DNA of 64,000 bases from Sphingobacterium pedocola (GCF_015209965.1 NZ_MU158689.1:1745522-1809521); one strand, 5' to 3'. Shown: positions 26,588-36,321, numbered from the stretch's first letter. The notes: generated from the letters alone by a model not told the origin. Made by a program: numbers and translations.

Positions 26588-29572
26588 TTACAGTGAGAAA
26601 TTTACTCCTAACAGGATATTTCTCGATGGTGGATAAGGCAAATATTCAATACCCAACGAAGGAATGCCATTGTTGGCACCGTCTGTATTGACTTCAGGAT
26701 CGAAACCTGTATATTTCGTAATGATAAAAAGGTTCTGTCCTGTAACTGAAACATTGAAATTTTTAAGTGTATTTCCGATATTACCCACATTGTAACTTAA
26801 GGTAAGGTTGGCCATCTTCAGATAGTCACCTTTTTCGAGAAACCGTGTAGACGGCGCTGCCGAATTAGAGGTAGATTCCTTCACATCGGTATTAAAGAAA
26901 GAAGAGCCGATGTTTCTAGAAGACAGATTACTTAATCCAAGCGTGGTGGCCGCGGTATTATTAAAAAGATAATGTCCCATAGCTCCATTCATATTGGCCG
27001 CGAGAGCGATTTTTTTGTAATTGACATTTGTGGAAATCCCCAGTAAGGTCGTCGGATTAGGGCTATTCATATAAAATTTGTTGATAGCTGGATCGTTGGC
27101 GCTGCTAATGCTTCCATCTTGCCCCAGATACATACTCATACCTGTCTGCGGATCTATGCCCTCATATGAAGCTAAATACCAAACATTCAACGGTTGATCA
27201 TTTACCATTCGTTGTCCCAATACACCTGAGAACCCTTGTCCTCTTAAAGCTCCGGTCTCGTAGTAACCCACTAAGCCGCTTACGCTGTTTTTGAGGAAAG
27301 TAGCGTTACCGGTAAGATCCCATGTCCAGTTGTCGTTCTGAACGATAGTGCCCGTTAAAGCAATTTCAATTCCTTTGTTGACAATTTCACCGTCCAGATT
27401 TACCCAGATCCGACCGGCAGGTGCGGGTTGAGCAAGGGTTTGTTCAAAAAGTGCATCAGTTGTCTTTTTATTGAAATAATCGATCGAACCATAAAGGCGA
27501 TTGTTTAACACGGCAAAGTCAATACCCAAGTTAACGGTGGTTGAAGTTTCCCACTTGAGATCATCATTACCATAATTGGCCTGGCTAACACTTTGGTTAG
27601 CAAAAACAAATCTGTTCAAGGATGCACCTGAAGGGAATTCTTGATTACCGGTTTTACCCCAACCCAATCTTAATTTCAATTGATTGAAACTGGCGTTCGA
27701 CTTGAAAAATTCTTCTTCGGCAATATTCCAAGCCACAGCCACTGAAGGAAATGTTGCATATTTGTTATTTTCACCAAATTTAGTTGAACCATCCCTCCTT
27801 ACGGTAGCTGTAAATAAATAACGATCCAAATAATTGAAACCACCGCGTGCGAAAAGTGATTGCAACTGATTGGTCGGACTTCTATAGGAGGCAAGCTCTC
27901 GGGTAGAAACCTGTGAGTACTGCATATAATCGAAGTAATCGAGCCCCATAAAGTTAAATCCACCGCCAAAAGAGATATTATTATTGTAATTGTAATCCAG
28001 ATATTCATAACCGACAACTGCGTTTATGTTCCAATCTGGGCTAACCTGCTTGTTGTAGGAGAGCATATGGGTCATTTGCAGATTAGTTTCGCCGTTATTC
28101 GAAATAAAGGCCTGCTCATTTTCAGATGCGGAGGGATCGATGAGACCCGCTCGGTACATTCCTTCACGGCTACCTGTCTGCCGCATGGCACTATAGATGA
28201 AACGATACTCCAGATCATCTGTAATCTTATAATATGGCGCTACATTTACCACCATCGTGTTTGTTACTGCCTGATCTTTAAATGCCTCGATACTTGTTAA
28301 GGGGTTACGGGTCGTACTACTAACAAAAGTCAGGTTGCCCTGCTCGTCCCGTATGGTTCGTGTAGGGTTCCATTGGAGTGCCTGAGAGATTACATTCCCT
28401 TCCGAACCTACCATGGCATTTATCGGTGCATATCTGTTATTCAGTTGTGTAAGAAATACCGAGAAATCAAGTCCTAGTTTTTTGCTTTCTAAAAAGCGAA
28501 AATTGCCGGTAAAGTTGGCCGTATATTTTTTTAATTGCGAACTTCGAATGATACCGTGTTGATTTAAGTAACCACCGGATAAACGATACTTCCCGTGCTC
28601 GGTACCTCCCGAAACATCACCGTAGTAGTTCTGTGTGACTGCGTTCTGGGTAATAGCCCTAAATGCATCTTCATTGCCTCCAAAATCTGCATCGGCAGCT
28701 TCAGTAGGTGTATAATAGTCTAGAGCTTCCCTAAACCTAGCGGCATTCAATACATCTGGATATTCGCGCATACTCGAAATCCCTGTCGAAGCACCTACAG
28801 CAATCTGTGGAGATCCGATCTGCCCTTTTTTGGTGGTAATGATCACCACACCGTTGGCCCCTCTTGAACCATAGATAGCTGTTGCCGATGCATCTTTTAG
28901 GATGTCCATACTGGCGATATCACTCGGATTTAAATAAGTCAGTGGATTCCCTCTATCTGAGGAGAAGCCTCCACGGCCTTCTGGCAAAGGCGAATTACCC
29001 GACATCGGAACACCATCCAATACAAATAATGGATTATTACTCGCGCGAATGGACGAGTTACCGCGGATGCGAACAGTCGTAGCGCCACCCGGTTGACCGG
29101 TATTATTAATCACCATCACGCCGGGTGTTTTACCTTGGATCAACTGATCGGGACTCGTCATGAGACCTTTATTGAAATTTTTTACACCTATCGTTACCAG
29201 CGAGCCGGTAAGATCTCTTTTTCTAGCAGTGCCGTAACCAATAACAACCACTTCGTCTAAACCTTGGTCAGCGTCTGGCTGAAGTTGGATGATCATATCG
29301 CTACCGACAATAGATTCTTCCTTCGTTTCATAACCAATAAACGATACTTCTAACGATGTGGCGTTAGCAGGTACGTCTATTGAAAAGGTGCCTTTATCCC
29401 CAGTAGTCGTAGCGGAGGTACTTCCCTTGATTCTTATCGTAGCTCCTATTAAAGGGTTTCCTGCATCGTCGACCACGCTGCCGGTCAGCGTTTTTATCTG
29501 GGCAAAGCCAATCATGGATGTTAGGAGCAGTGTCAGCGTCAAAACGCCTTGTACAAGCAATTTATTTTTCAT
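26588..29572 (-). CDS. SusC/RagA-family TonB-dependent outer-membrane receptor
   Basis: Complete 994-residue SusC-type importer. In order: signal peptide ending at GFAQ, carboxypeptidase-D regulatory-like domain (GSVVDDAGNPLIGATIRIKG), TonB-box-like LDEVVVIGYGTARKRDLTG, plug domain (NPLFVLDGVPMSG, DASATAIYGSRGANGVVIITTKKG), and a long beta-barrel ending in ILLGVNFSL. There is no STN domain, so it should not signal directly to a FecR protein. It is paired with susD downstream. The 643-base spacer before the gene contains several hairpins on the minus strand, which suggests control at the RNA level. The ligand is not evident from sequence. Confidence 0.95.
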   Translation of the reverse strand: MKNKLLVQGVLTLTLLLTSMIGFAQIKTLTGSVVDDAGNPLIGATIRIKGSTSATTTGDKGTFSIDVPANATSLEVSFIGYETKEESIVGSDMIIQLQPDADQGLDEVVVIGYGTARKRDLTGSLVTIGVKNFNKGLMTSPDQLIQGKTPGVMVINNTGQPGGATTVRIRGNSSIRASNNPLFVLDGVPMSGNSPLPEGRGGFSSDRGNPLTYLNPSDIASMDILKDASATAIYGSRGANGVVIITTKKGQIGSPQIAVGASTGISSMREYPDVLNAARFREALDYYTPTEAADADFGGNEDAFRAITQNAVTQNYYGDVSGGTEHGKYRLSGGYLNQHGIIRSSQLKKYTANFTGNFRFLESKKLGLDFSVFLTQLNNRYAPINAMVGSEGNVISQALQWNPTRTIRDEQGNLTFVSSTTRNPLTSIEAFKDQAVTNTMVVNVAPYYKITDDLEYRFIYSAMRQTGSREGMYRAGLIDPSASENEQAFISNNGETNLQMTHMLSYNKQVSPDWNINAVVGYEYLDYNYNNNISFGGGFNFMGLDYFDYMQYSQVSTRELASYRSPTNQLQSLFARGGFNYLDRYLFTATVRRDGSTKFGENNKYATFPSVAVAWNIAEEEFFKSNASFNQLKLRLGWGKTGNQEFPSGASLNRFVFANQSVSQANYGNDDLKWETSTTVNLGIDFAVLNNRLYGSIDYFNKKTTDALFEQTLAQPAPAGRIWVNLDGEIVNKGIEIALTGTIVQNDNWTWDLTGNATFLKNSVSGLVGYYETGALRGQGFSGVLGQRMVNDQPLNVWYLASYEGIDPQTGMSMYLGQDGSISSANDPAINKFYMNSPNPTTLLGISTNVNYKKIALAANMNGAMGHYLFNNTAATTLGLSNLSSRNIGSSFFNTDVKESTSNSAAPSTRFLEKGDYLKMANLTLSYNVGNIGNTLKNFNVSVTGQNLFIITKYTGFDPEVNTDGANNGIPSLGIEYLPYPPSRNILLGVNFSL

Positions 29573-29629
29573 ACATGTTAGAATTGATGATTTTAATTTA
29601 TTTATTTATTACTCTACTGGGCAGCTAAA

Positions 29630-29715
29630 CTTGGCGGTGCGGCCAAGAGATAGGTGTGATTAAAGGTAGAATCAGTAACATCATACTGATACGATAAGGT
29701 ACGCCGATAGGCGTA
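29630..29715 (-). promoter_or_regulatory. Candidate structured 5' leader of susC (three tandem hairpins)
   Basis: Three perfect stem-loops lie in a row 58-143 bases ahead of the susC ATG. In minus-strand order: TACGCC-TATC-GGCGTA (29715-29700), ATCAGTA-TGATGT-TACTGAT (29690-29671) and CTTGGC-CGCACC-GCCAAG (29647-29630). Spacings are 9 and 23 bases. The density of perfect short stems, placed before an importer gene, suggests a folded RNA leader that could act as a cis-regulator. No known riboswitch class is recognised by eye. Confidence 0.45.
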
Positions 29716-29896
29716 TGTTCGAGAAACGAGTATCCAGGTTTCCTCTTGCAAAATTTTGAAGCGAAACATATGTTTATATTTTGGTTTTTAACTAGATAAA
29801 ATCGGTAAATAATCTATTAACTAGATCGAGCGATTCAATCTTATATCATAATGTATTAAGAACAACCTTTTCTTCTTTTTGTTCATTTCCATTAAA

Positions 29897-29930
29897 AGTA
29901 GTTTCAAAAAAAGCATTTTTTGAAACTACT
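29897..29930 (-). terminator. Terminator-like hairpin inside the susC upstream region
   Basis: Perfect 15-bp arms (29897-29911 and 29916-29930) with a 4-base loop. On the minus strand the hairpin is followed by TTTTAATGG, so it would stop leftward transcription ahead of susC. No gene to its right ends here. It may be an attenuator in a long susC leader or the end of a small RNA. Confidence 0.5.
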
Positions 29931-30215
29931 GACCAATAACTACTTGTATAATCTCATATGGTTCAAATTTAATTACAACATTATTCGCCGACTTTAAACA
30001 GGATATTAAGGCGTTAGATGCGAAAGGCTACTATACATGGATAAGGGCCTTAAGATAAAAGATCACAATACGTATTCTAACGTTCTAATTTAAGGTTGTA
30101 GCGCCGCGGTAAACCAGTTATAACTACACGCGGTTAGGTGGGATCAGTTCCACAAAAAATTATTTTTAAAAGCAGTGAGTAGTTTTTTTGAAAAAAGTGT
30201 CTTTATGTTTAAAGC

Positions 30216-31037
30216 ATGCATATGATATTACATACCGAGCAAGAGTCGGCGTATAACAATCTAGATCAGTTGTCGACGGAAGATATATTGAAAGCAATCA
30301 ACCATGAGGATCAACGTGTTGCTTCAGCCGTTGCAGATTGTATTACTGCTATCCATCATCTAGTTGACAGGCTAGTTTACAACTTAGCACAAGGCGGACG
30401 GTTATTTTATGTCGGTGCAGGCACAAGTGGCCGGCTCGGAATTTTAGATGCTTCCGAATGTCCTCCTACGTTCGGGGTGAACAAAGAAATAGTGCAGGCC
30501 ATCATCGCCGGTGGTGATCAAGCGATTCGCAATGCAGTAGAAAATGCCGAAGATAATGTAAATGCGGGATGGGAAACGCTCACGGGCTTACAGATAACTT
30601 CTAATGATTTTTTGATCGGCATATCGGCATCAGGTACAACACCGTATGTATTAAAAACATTGAAATACGCCAAGCAAAATGGTATCTTAACGGGCTGTAT
30701 TGTTTGTAATGCCAACTCACCTATAGCTCAAGCTTCGTCCTACCCTATAGCGATTCATACTGGTGCTGAATTTCTAACCGGTTCAACACGTATGAAAGCC
30801 GGCACTGCACAGAAAATGGTATTAAACATGATCAGCACAACAGCGATGATACGCTTGGGGAAAGTGATGGGAAACAAAATGGTCGACATGCAATTAAGCA
30901 ATGATAAACTCAGAGCTAGGGCTATGCGTATTTTAGTAGAAGAAACAGGATGTTCTACCACAAAAGCACAGCAATTGATTGAAAAACATCAAAAAGTAAG
31001 ATTGGCGATGGAAGAACTTAAAAGAGAGCTAAATTAA
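30216..31037 (+). CDS. murQ: N-acetylmuramic acid 6-phosphate etherase
   Basis: Cytosolic enzyme of 273 residues that cleaves the lactyl ether of MurNAc-6-phosphate to give GlcNAc-6-phosphate and lactate, a step in peptidoglycan recycling. The SIS fold signature is clear: YVGAGTSGRLGILDASECPP (67-84), IGISASGTTPYV, and LTGSTRMKAGTAQKM. The two catalytic glutamates of the E. coli enzyme (83 and 114) correspond to Glu81 and Glu112 here, so it looks active. It is slightly shorter than E. coli MurQ (298). The gene heads a plus-strand group with a sigma factor 14 bases downstream, then FecR and an outer-membrane receptor. Start could also be Met3 (30222). Confidence 0.95.
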   Translation: MHMILHTEQESAYNNLDQLSTEDILKAINHEDQRVASAVADCITAIHHLVDRLVYNLAQGGRLFYVGAGTSGRLGILDASECPPTFGVNKEIVQAIIAGGDQAIRNAVENAEDNVNAGWETLTGLQITSNDFLIGISASGTTPYVLKTLKYAKQNGILTGCIVCNANSPIAQASSYPIAIHTGAEFLTGSTRMKAGTAQKMVLNMISTTAMIRLGKVMGNKMVDMQLSNDKLRARAMRILVEETGCSTTKAQQLIEKHQKVRLAMEELKRELN

Positions 31038-31050
31038 TAAAGGTGTCTAC

Positions 31051-31662
31051 ATGAACATAAACGATTTGAATATGAAGGAGCTTTTTGAAGCCATTGCAAA
31101 TGCTGATCGAAATGCATTCACCCGTTTACATCAAAGTTCTTTTCGCACCTTAAAGCAATATGCCTTTATCATTTTAAAATCGGAGGAACTAGCCGAAGAA
31201 GCCACGTCGGATGTATTCATGAAGCTTTGGACCAGACGGGAGAATCTACATTCAATAGCTAATCCTAAAATGTATATTTTTAAGGCGTTGAAAAATATCT
31301 GCCTAAATAAGCTTCGTGAAGATAAAAATAATTTCCTAAGAACAGTGGAATTAGAAAGCAATGACTTAGCCGTCAACCTCTTTGAAAGTCCGTCGGATAT
31401 TATGGAGAACAAAGAATTGTTTACGTTGCTGGACGCGATGGTCGAAGCACTACCAGAGCAACGAAAAATTATCTTCAGACTTGTCAAGGATCAAGGCTTA
31501 AAACACAAGGACGTAGCGGAGCTCTTGAACATTTCGATCAGAACGGTAGAAAACCAACTTTATAAAGCGGTAAAGCAACTGGCTCAGCTTATTGAGGTCT
31601 ATTTAGGTAAAAATCCTACACAGAAGAAAAGGAATAATCGCCTACTATTCTTTTTTATCTAA
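31051..31662 (+). CDS. ECF-type RNA polymerase sigma factor (FecI-like)
   Basis: Sigma-70 factor of 203 residues. Region 2: FRTLKQYAFIILKSEELAEEA followed by TSDVFMKLWTRRENL. Region 4: LPEQRKIIFRLVKDQGLKHKDVAELL followed by SIRTVENQLYKAVKQL. The C terminus is basic and hydrophobic (KKRNNRLLFFFI), as in the first sigma factor of this window. It starts 14 bases after murQ and is followed 17 bases later by FecR, so murQ, sigma, anti-sigma and receptor probably form one transcript. The factor should switch on the receptor operon when the receptor binds its ligand. Confidence 0.92.
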   Translation: MNINDLNMKELFEAIANADRNAFTRLHQSSFRTLKQYAFIILKSEELAEEATSDVFMKLWTRRENLHSIANPKMYIFKALKNICLNKLREDKNNFLRTVELESNDLAVNLFESPSDIMENKELFTLLDAMVEALPEQRKIIFRLVKDQGLKHKDVAELLNISIRTVENQLYKAVKQLAQLIEVYLGKNPTQKKRNNRLLFFFI

Positions 31663-31679
31663 ACGGTTCAAAAAAATTA

Positions 31680-32699
31680 TTGGTTATGAACAAAGAGGAA
31701 TTTTTAATATTACTTTCGAAAAAGATATCAACTGGACTTGGTCAGCAGGAACAGATCGATTACGATCTATATCTGCATCAACAGGTGGATTATAAACGCG
31801 TAGCAGATAATCTTATTGCGTACGTTGAACACCAAGAACTGACCGTAGATCAAGATCAACAGGCGAATCTGCAAAAACTATGGATGAAGCTCGGAGAAGT
31901 TCCGTCGCCGAAGAAGATGGCAACGTACAAAAAGTCGCGTATAGTTAAATTTGCCAGCTTCAGTGCTGTGGCTTGCATGCTATTATTTGCAATTTTGTAT
32001 GTTGGGAAGGACGAGCTTAATCCGACTACGATAGGATTAACTTCCTTTACGGAAATTCACAGTGGTTCAAACAAATCCTTTGTTTCGATGACAGACGGCA
32101 CGACGGTGACATTGGATAAAAATGCGACTCTTTTCGTGAATGCTGATTTTGGCCAGCAACAACGACAATCTAAGTTAATAGGTAATGCTAGATTCGACGT
32201 GGTAAAGAATACCAATATTCCCATGCTTGTCTATTTAAATAATTGGGAAGTTGTGGTAAAAGGAACTTCCTTTGCCATCATACAGGATCCTGTGTCGGAT
32301 CAAAATGAGCTTAGCTTATTTGACGGCGTAGTAGAGTTGAGGCCAATGAATTCGTCTGAAAAGACGCTACAAATACTTCCCAATCAAAAGGTAAGTTGGA
32401 AGTCTACTAACCAACACATTAGTGATGTGAAGGTTAGTCAAATGTCTGCGGGTGAACGTATTGACAACCAAAACCAATTTCGGGATAGTATCGTGTTTAA
32501 AAGCCAACGGTTTATTGATTTGGCTAAAAAAATACAAGAAATATATAGTATAAAAATTTCTTTTGAGAATAAGGAGCTACAGCAAAAGAGGTTTAGCGGT
32601 GTGTTATATAGGATGTCTTTACAGGAATTTTTGGACGCGTTAAAAACGACATATCCTTTTGAATATGAACGTCAGGATTCAGTGCTCGTTATCCGATAA
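31680..32699 (+). CDS. FecR-family anti-sigma factor
   Basis: A 339-residue inner-membrane anti-sigma protein. A cytoplasmic part of about 88 residues is followed by one membrane helix at about 90-108 (VKFASFSAVACMLLFAILYVG) and a periplasmic FecR domain (SFTEIHSGSNKSFVSMTDGTTVTL, VVVKGTSFAII). The C terminus (about 270-335: FKSQRFIDLAKKIQEIYSI and on) is the DUF4974-type part that meets the receptor's signalling domain. It partners the sigma factor just upstream and the STN-bearing receptor 5 bases downstream. The start may be the second Met (31686). Confidence 0.92.
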   Translation: MVMNKEEFLILLSKKISTGLGQQEQIDYDLYLHQQVDYKRVADNLIAYVEHQELTVDQDQQANLQKLWMKLGEVPSPKKMATYKKSRIVKFASFSAVACMLLFAILYVGKDELNPTTIGLTSFTEIHSGSNKSFVSMTDGTTVTLDKNATLFVNADFGQQQRQSKLIGNARFDVVKNTNIPMLVYLNNWEVVVKGTSFAIIQDPVSDQNELSLFDGVVELRPMNSSEKTLQILPNQKVSWKSTNQHISDVKVSQMSAGERIDNQNQFRDSIVFKSQRFIDLAKKIQEIYSIKISFENKELQQKRFSGVLYRMSLQEFLDALKTTYPFEYERQDSVLVIR

Positions 32700-32704
32700 T
32701 ACAG

Positions 32705-35325
32705 ATGAAAAGAGCTTTCACATTAGTGGTGTTATTGGGCACAATGCTTTGCTGCTACGGACAGCAAAAATCGGTACGGCTGACGAAGGGTAAATTTGCA
32801 ATAAAGGAGATATTGGAACTAATTCAAACACAGATCGGGATCATTATGTTCTACAGTGATGAAGTGGTGACGGATGAAATGTACTACCATAGTGTAGGGG
32901 AAGAAATTGATTTCCGTATTCTCTTGGATCAGAGTTTGAATGAGACTGGACTGACCTATAAAAATATGGGTGATAAGATAATCGCTATTTATCCAGTTAA
33001 CGCGTTGCAACAACCAAAGGCTGAAATTTCGGGGCGCATTACGGATTCGACGGGCATCGCTGTCGAGTTTGCTTCGCTTAGACTGTTTCAGGGAGACCGA
33101 TTAATTTCTGTTTCCAGTACAGCGCAAGACGGAAGTTTTGTACTAAAGGAGCCACTCAAACCCGCAACGACGTATACGATCCAGGTTTCCTCGATGAGCC
33201 ATGTACCAAAAACGATCCGATTTGTATACCCTGATGAAGAGCAGCTAAACCATATTGTTTTATCCGTATCACAAATACGGCTAGAGGCTGTATCCGTTAA
33301 GGCCTTAAAGAACCCTTTTGAAAGGGTTGCGGATCGATTAATTGTGAATGTCGAGGGTTCTCCGTTAGAAAGCGGACTTTCTACATTGGAAATTTTACAG
33401 CGTTCTCCGGGGCTTTGGGTTGATCCTAACGGTAATATACGTATTCGAGGCAATCAAGGTGTGCAGGTTATGATCAATGATATCGTGCAACGGATGTCGG
33501 CCGATCAACTGGCCGAATATTTACGGAACCTACCCTCTGAAAGCATCAGTAAAATCGAAATTATCCCCAATCCCGCTGCCGAATATGAGGCGGCTGGTAC
33601 CGCTGGTATCATACGGATCGTCCTTCGAAAAAATGGCTTAGATGGATTCAGGGCAAACTTAATGGCTCGCTATCTCCAACAAGTTAAGGATCCGTATTAC
33701 AACGTGGGGACAATTATGGATTTTAAGAAATCAAATCTCTACTTGACAGGTGTAATCGGTTATTTACGGAATGATGAATACATCATAGCAACAAACGATG
33801 TGACGTATGCCGATAATAGCACCTACCATAGCTTAACAGATCGCTTTCGGGAAAGCAAAAGTTACAACGCGCGATTGACTGCGGTTTATGACATCCAAGA
33901 TAACCAGAGTTTGGGGTTTCAAGCACTCATTAATAAAAACAATACGGATCAGAATTTTTACACCGATAACACCCACTTTAGGGCAAATGATACGCTTTAT
34001 AAGCAGACTTCGAACAACTGGCTTACTGATCCAACCCAGTTCAGCTCGACACTGAACTACAACTGGAAACGTGATTCATTAGGTTCGTCGTTAAAACTGT
34101 TAGCGGATTTCGTATCCAATAACCATCGGGAAGAAAACAATTACATCCTAACGGATTTCAATACGGGTGAAAATCAACAATATGTTAATTATTCCCCCAA
34201 CAATACGCAGATCATCAGTGTGCAATCGGATTGGACACAATATTATGAATCAGGATTGAACTGGCTCGCAGGATTAAAATTCATTACTACAGAACGAAAT
34301 AATGAGGTATTACGTAACAACTTAATTGGGAATGCCTGGATAAAAGATGAAGGACTAAGTAACGAGTTTACGTATAACGAGCGACTCTTCATGGGTTATG
34401 CAGCAATCAATTACAAAAGAAACAAATCGTCGGTGAAGGCTGGCCTGCGGACAGAATACACCGATGTGAATGCGCTGTCCATCACTTCGGGGGAACGGGT
34501 TCCGCAAAACTACCTTAATTTTTTCCCTTCTGTTTTTCTATTGCATGAATTGGGTGATAGTAAGAATGCACTCTTTTTGAACTATGCAAAACGGATACGA
34601 AGGCCTTCTTTTAAAGATCTAAATCCGTATACCTTGCAGATTGATGACTTTATTTTATTGCAGGAAATGCCGCATTGACACCCGAGTTTACGCATCGGGT
34701 ACAGACTGGCTTTCAATTTAAAAATGGTGCCACAACAGACCTTTTTTTTGCCTATAATGTAGACAAAATTGCCTTATTCACCGAAACAATAGACAATAAA
34801 ATACTGGCTTATCAGTCTAGAAATTTTGATCATAGCGTAGATTACGGAGCCAATTTCTTTACACCTTGGAAAATTTACACTTGGTGGTCTGGACAATTCA
34901 ATGCAACGTGGTATAAAACAAACTTTAAAATCGATGGCATAGACCTATCGCAACGGACTTGGGAAGCGAGTGTGTTTCAATCCTTCAAAATTAAGAAGTG
35001 GCTCGATAGCTCCTTATATTTGGGCTACGCCTCCCCGACTATTGCGGCGAACACCAAATTTGCAGATCAATTCTATTCTTCTTTGGCACTATCTAAAAGG
35101 ATCGCAAAGGATAAAGGAAAAATTACCCTGCACTGGAATGATATTTTCAATACTGCCCGGGAAAGGGAATGGACAGCAAGAAATGGAACATCTATTAACT
35201 TCTATCAGAAAAGACCCACACAGGTGTTCGGTGTCTCGCTGACATACACGATCTCAAAAGGTAAAAAAATTGAAGATAAGAACCTAGAAGAGAGTAGCAA
35301 GGAAATCAAAAGTAGAGCCAACTAA
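32705..35325 (+). pseudogene. STN-domain outer-membrane receptor split by a single-base frameshift
   Basis: Signalling outer-membrane barrel of about 870 residues in two frames: 32705-34678 and 34675-35325. Order: signal peptide (CCYGQ), STN domain (about 25-95, FAIKEILELIQTQIGI, IDFRILLDQSL), carboxypeptidase regulatory-like domain (AEISGRITDSTGIAVEFASL), plug with NIRIRGNQGVQVMIND, and an OMP_b-brl_3-type barrel. Frame 1 ends LLQEMPH-stop. One added G in the GG pair at 34663-34664 gives LLQGNAALTPEFTHRVQTGF, the family's conserved QGNxxLxPEF turn, and joins the second frame without a break. The cause is thus a one-base loss, either a true mutation or a sequencing error. The receptor follows its FecR and sigma partners directly. 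Confidence 0.88.
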
Positions 35326-35370
35326 GGAAAGCGGCAACAACATGGGCATAAACCAGTGCATTTTTTGAGA

Positions 35371-35420
35371 TGACGTGAAGTGGCTGTTACCGCTAAACGC
35401 TCAATAGCCACCTCACGTCA
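35371..35420. terminator. Bidirectional terminator hairpin
   Basis: Arms TGACGTGAAGTGGCT (35371-35385) and AGCCACCTCACGTCA (35406-35420) pair at 14 of 15 positions. It lies between the converging receptor and VOC genes; the right arm is inside the last codons of the VOC gene. Confidence 0.75.
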
Positions 35421-35794
35421 AAAGCATCTGTTACTTCAATTAGCTTCTGGTCATCAAAATTCTTCGCAAAAACAGTCTTCGGATTAAATTCAAGTTTTTT
35501 AATTAACTCTTTTCTGTCGCTGGTATTTTCACAATGTAGGAAAATGGAAATATAGTTCCCGATTTTCCTTCCTTCGTTGTGTACCAGGTCGGAACCATGG
35601 ATAATTAACTTATCAGATACTAACGATCCATTAACGACAGGCGTTTCGGTATAGCCTTGCAGGTCTTCTCCAAAAGTTTCAAATTGCAACGTACCACCAA
35701 AGCAACTCTGGTAAAATGTGAGTGCCTTCTTACAGTTACCAGAAAATGTGATGAAAACAGCATTGATTACTTTATGATTACGATGCTCAATCAT
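35393..35794 (-). CDS. VOC-family (PhnB/glyoxalase-like) protein
   Basis: From the Met at 35794 the protein is 133 residues. It shows the vicinal-oxygen-chelate pattern of the PhnB-like group: INAVFITFSGNCKKALTFYQSCFGGTLQFETF, then DKLIIHGSDLV and ISIFLHCENTSDRKELIKKL, with a late FDVRWLLSV. The longer in-frame start at 35878 would overlap the preceding gene and precede the fold, so it is not used. Metal ligands cannot be fixed by eye and many members are not enzymes. It follows the SRPBCC gene by 11 bases and is probably cotranscribed with it. Confidence 0.82.
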   Translation of the reverse strand: MIEHRNHKVINAVFITFSGNCKKALTFYQSCFGGTLQFETFGEDLQGYTETPVVNGSLVSDKLIIHGSDLVHNEGRKIGNYISIFLHCENTSDRKELIKKLEFNPKTVFAKNFDDQKLIEVTDAFDVRWLLSV

Positions 35795-35805
35795 AGTAGA
35801 CGAAA

Positions 35806-36255
35806 TTAAGCGTCGGGAATTTCTGGTTGTACAAGCTTTATCAATTTCTCTAACGATTCTTGCCAACCTAGATAGCACATTTCGGCCGGTATTATATCAG
35901 GAATCCCTTCTTGTAGCACCTTAAGTTCGGTACCACACGAGACTTTATTTAGCTGTATAGTTGTAGTCATCTCTCCGGGCAAACCGGGATCGTCAAACCT
36001 ATCTGTATATTTAATAAGTTCGTTGGGTTTTATTTCAAGATATTCTCCGCCAAAAGAATGTCCATTCCCTGTGCTGAAATTTGAAAAAGTCATCTTAAAC
36101 CTTCCCCCAACCTCAAAATCCATTTGTTGTACGGTACATAAAAAGCCATAAGGTGGCAACCACCATGCATGTGCTACTGGGTCTGCAAATGCCCGGAATA
36201 CCTTTTCGGGGTTTGCATTAATTATCCGATGTAAAGAAACAGAGTTATTTTTCAT
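35806..36255 (-). CDS. SRPBCC / AHSA1-domain protein
   Basis: A 149-residue single-domain protein with the START-like helix-grip fold of the Aha1-type group: LHRIINANPEKVFRAFADPVAHAWWLPPYGF, MDFEVGGRFKMTFSNF, GEYLEIKPNELIKYTDRF and the C-terminal LGWQESLEKLIKLV. Such proteins bind hydrophobic ligands; few have known roles. The Met at 36255 is chosen since the longer ORF start (36285) adds only an unrelated His-rich tail. It belongs to a minus-strand group of small proteins (SRPBCC, DoxX-like, SRPBCC, VOC). Confidence 0.85.
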   Translation of the reverse strand: MKNNSVSLHRIINANPEKVFRAFADPVAHAWWLPPYGFLCTVQQMDFEVGGRFKMTFSNFSTGNGHSFGGEYLEIKPNELIKYTDRFDDPGLPGEMTTTIQLNKVSCGTELKVLQEGIPDIIPAEMCYLGWQESLEKLIKLVQPEIPDA

Positions 36256-36321
36256 TTTATTAAAATTTAAATGGTGATGAATCAATTATTTACGCGTTAC
36301 TTCCGAGTGCTATAATTAGCC

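Larger units (their letters stand above)
29573..30215. other. Long spacer between diverging susC and murQ
   Basis: 643 bases without a gene. On the minus strand, which leads into susC, three compact hairpins follow each other at 29715-29630, and a terminator-like hairpin lies further upstream at 29930-29897. Near murQ, the segment 30090-30150 has short complementary pieces (CCGCG / CGCGG and TGTAG / CTACA) that could fold. A weak -7-like TATGTTTA (30204-30211) lies too close to the murQ ATG to be a convincing promoter. Confidence 0.6.

Noticed and set aside
30187..30211. TTTG and TATGTTTA upstream of murQ as a promoter
   Set aside because: Spacing is only 13 bases and the -7-like box lies 5 bases from the ATG; the real promoter is probably elsewhere in the spacer.
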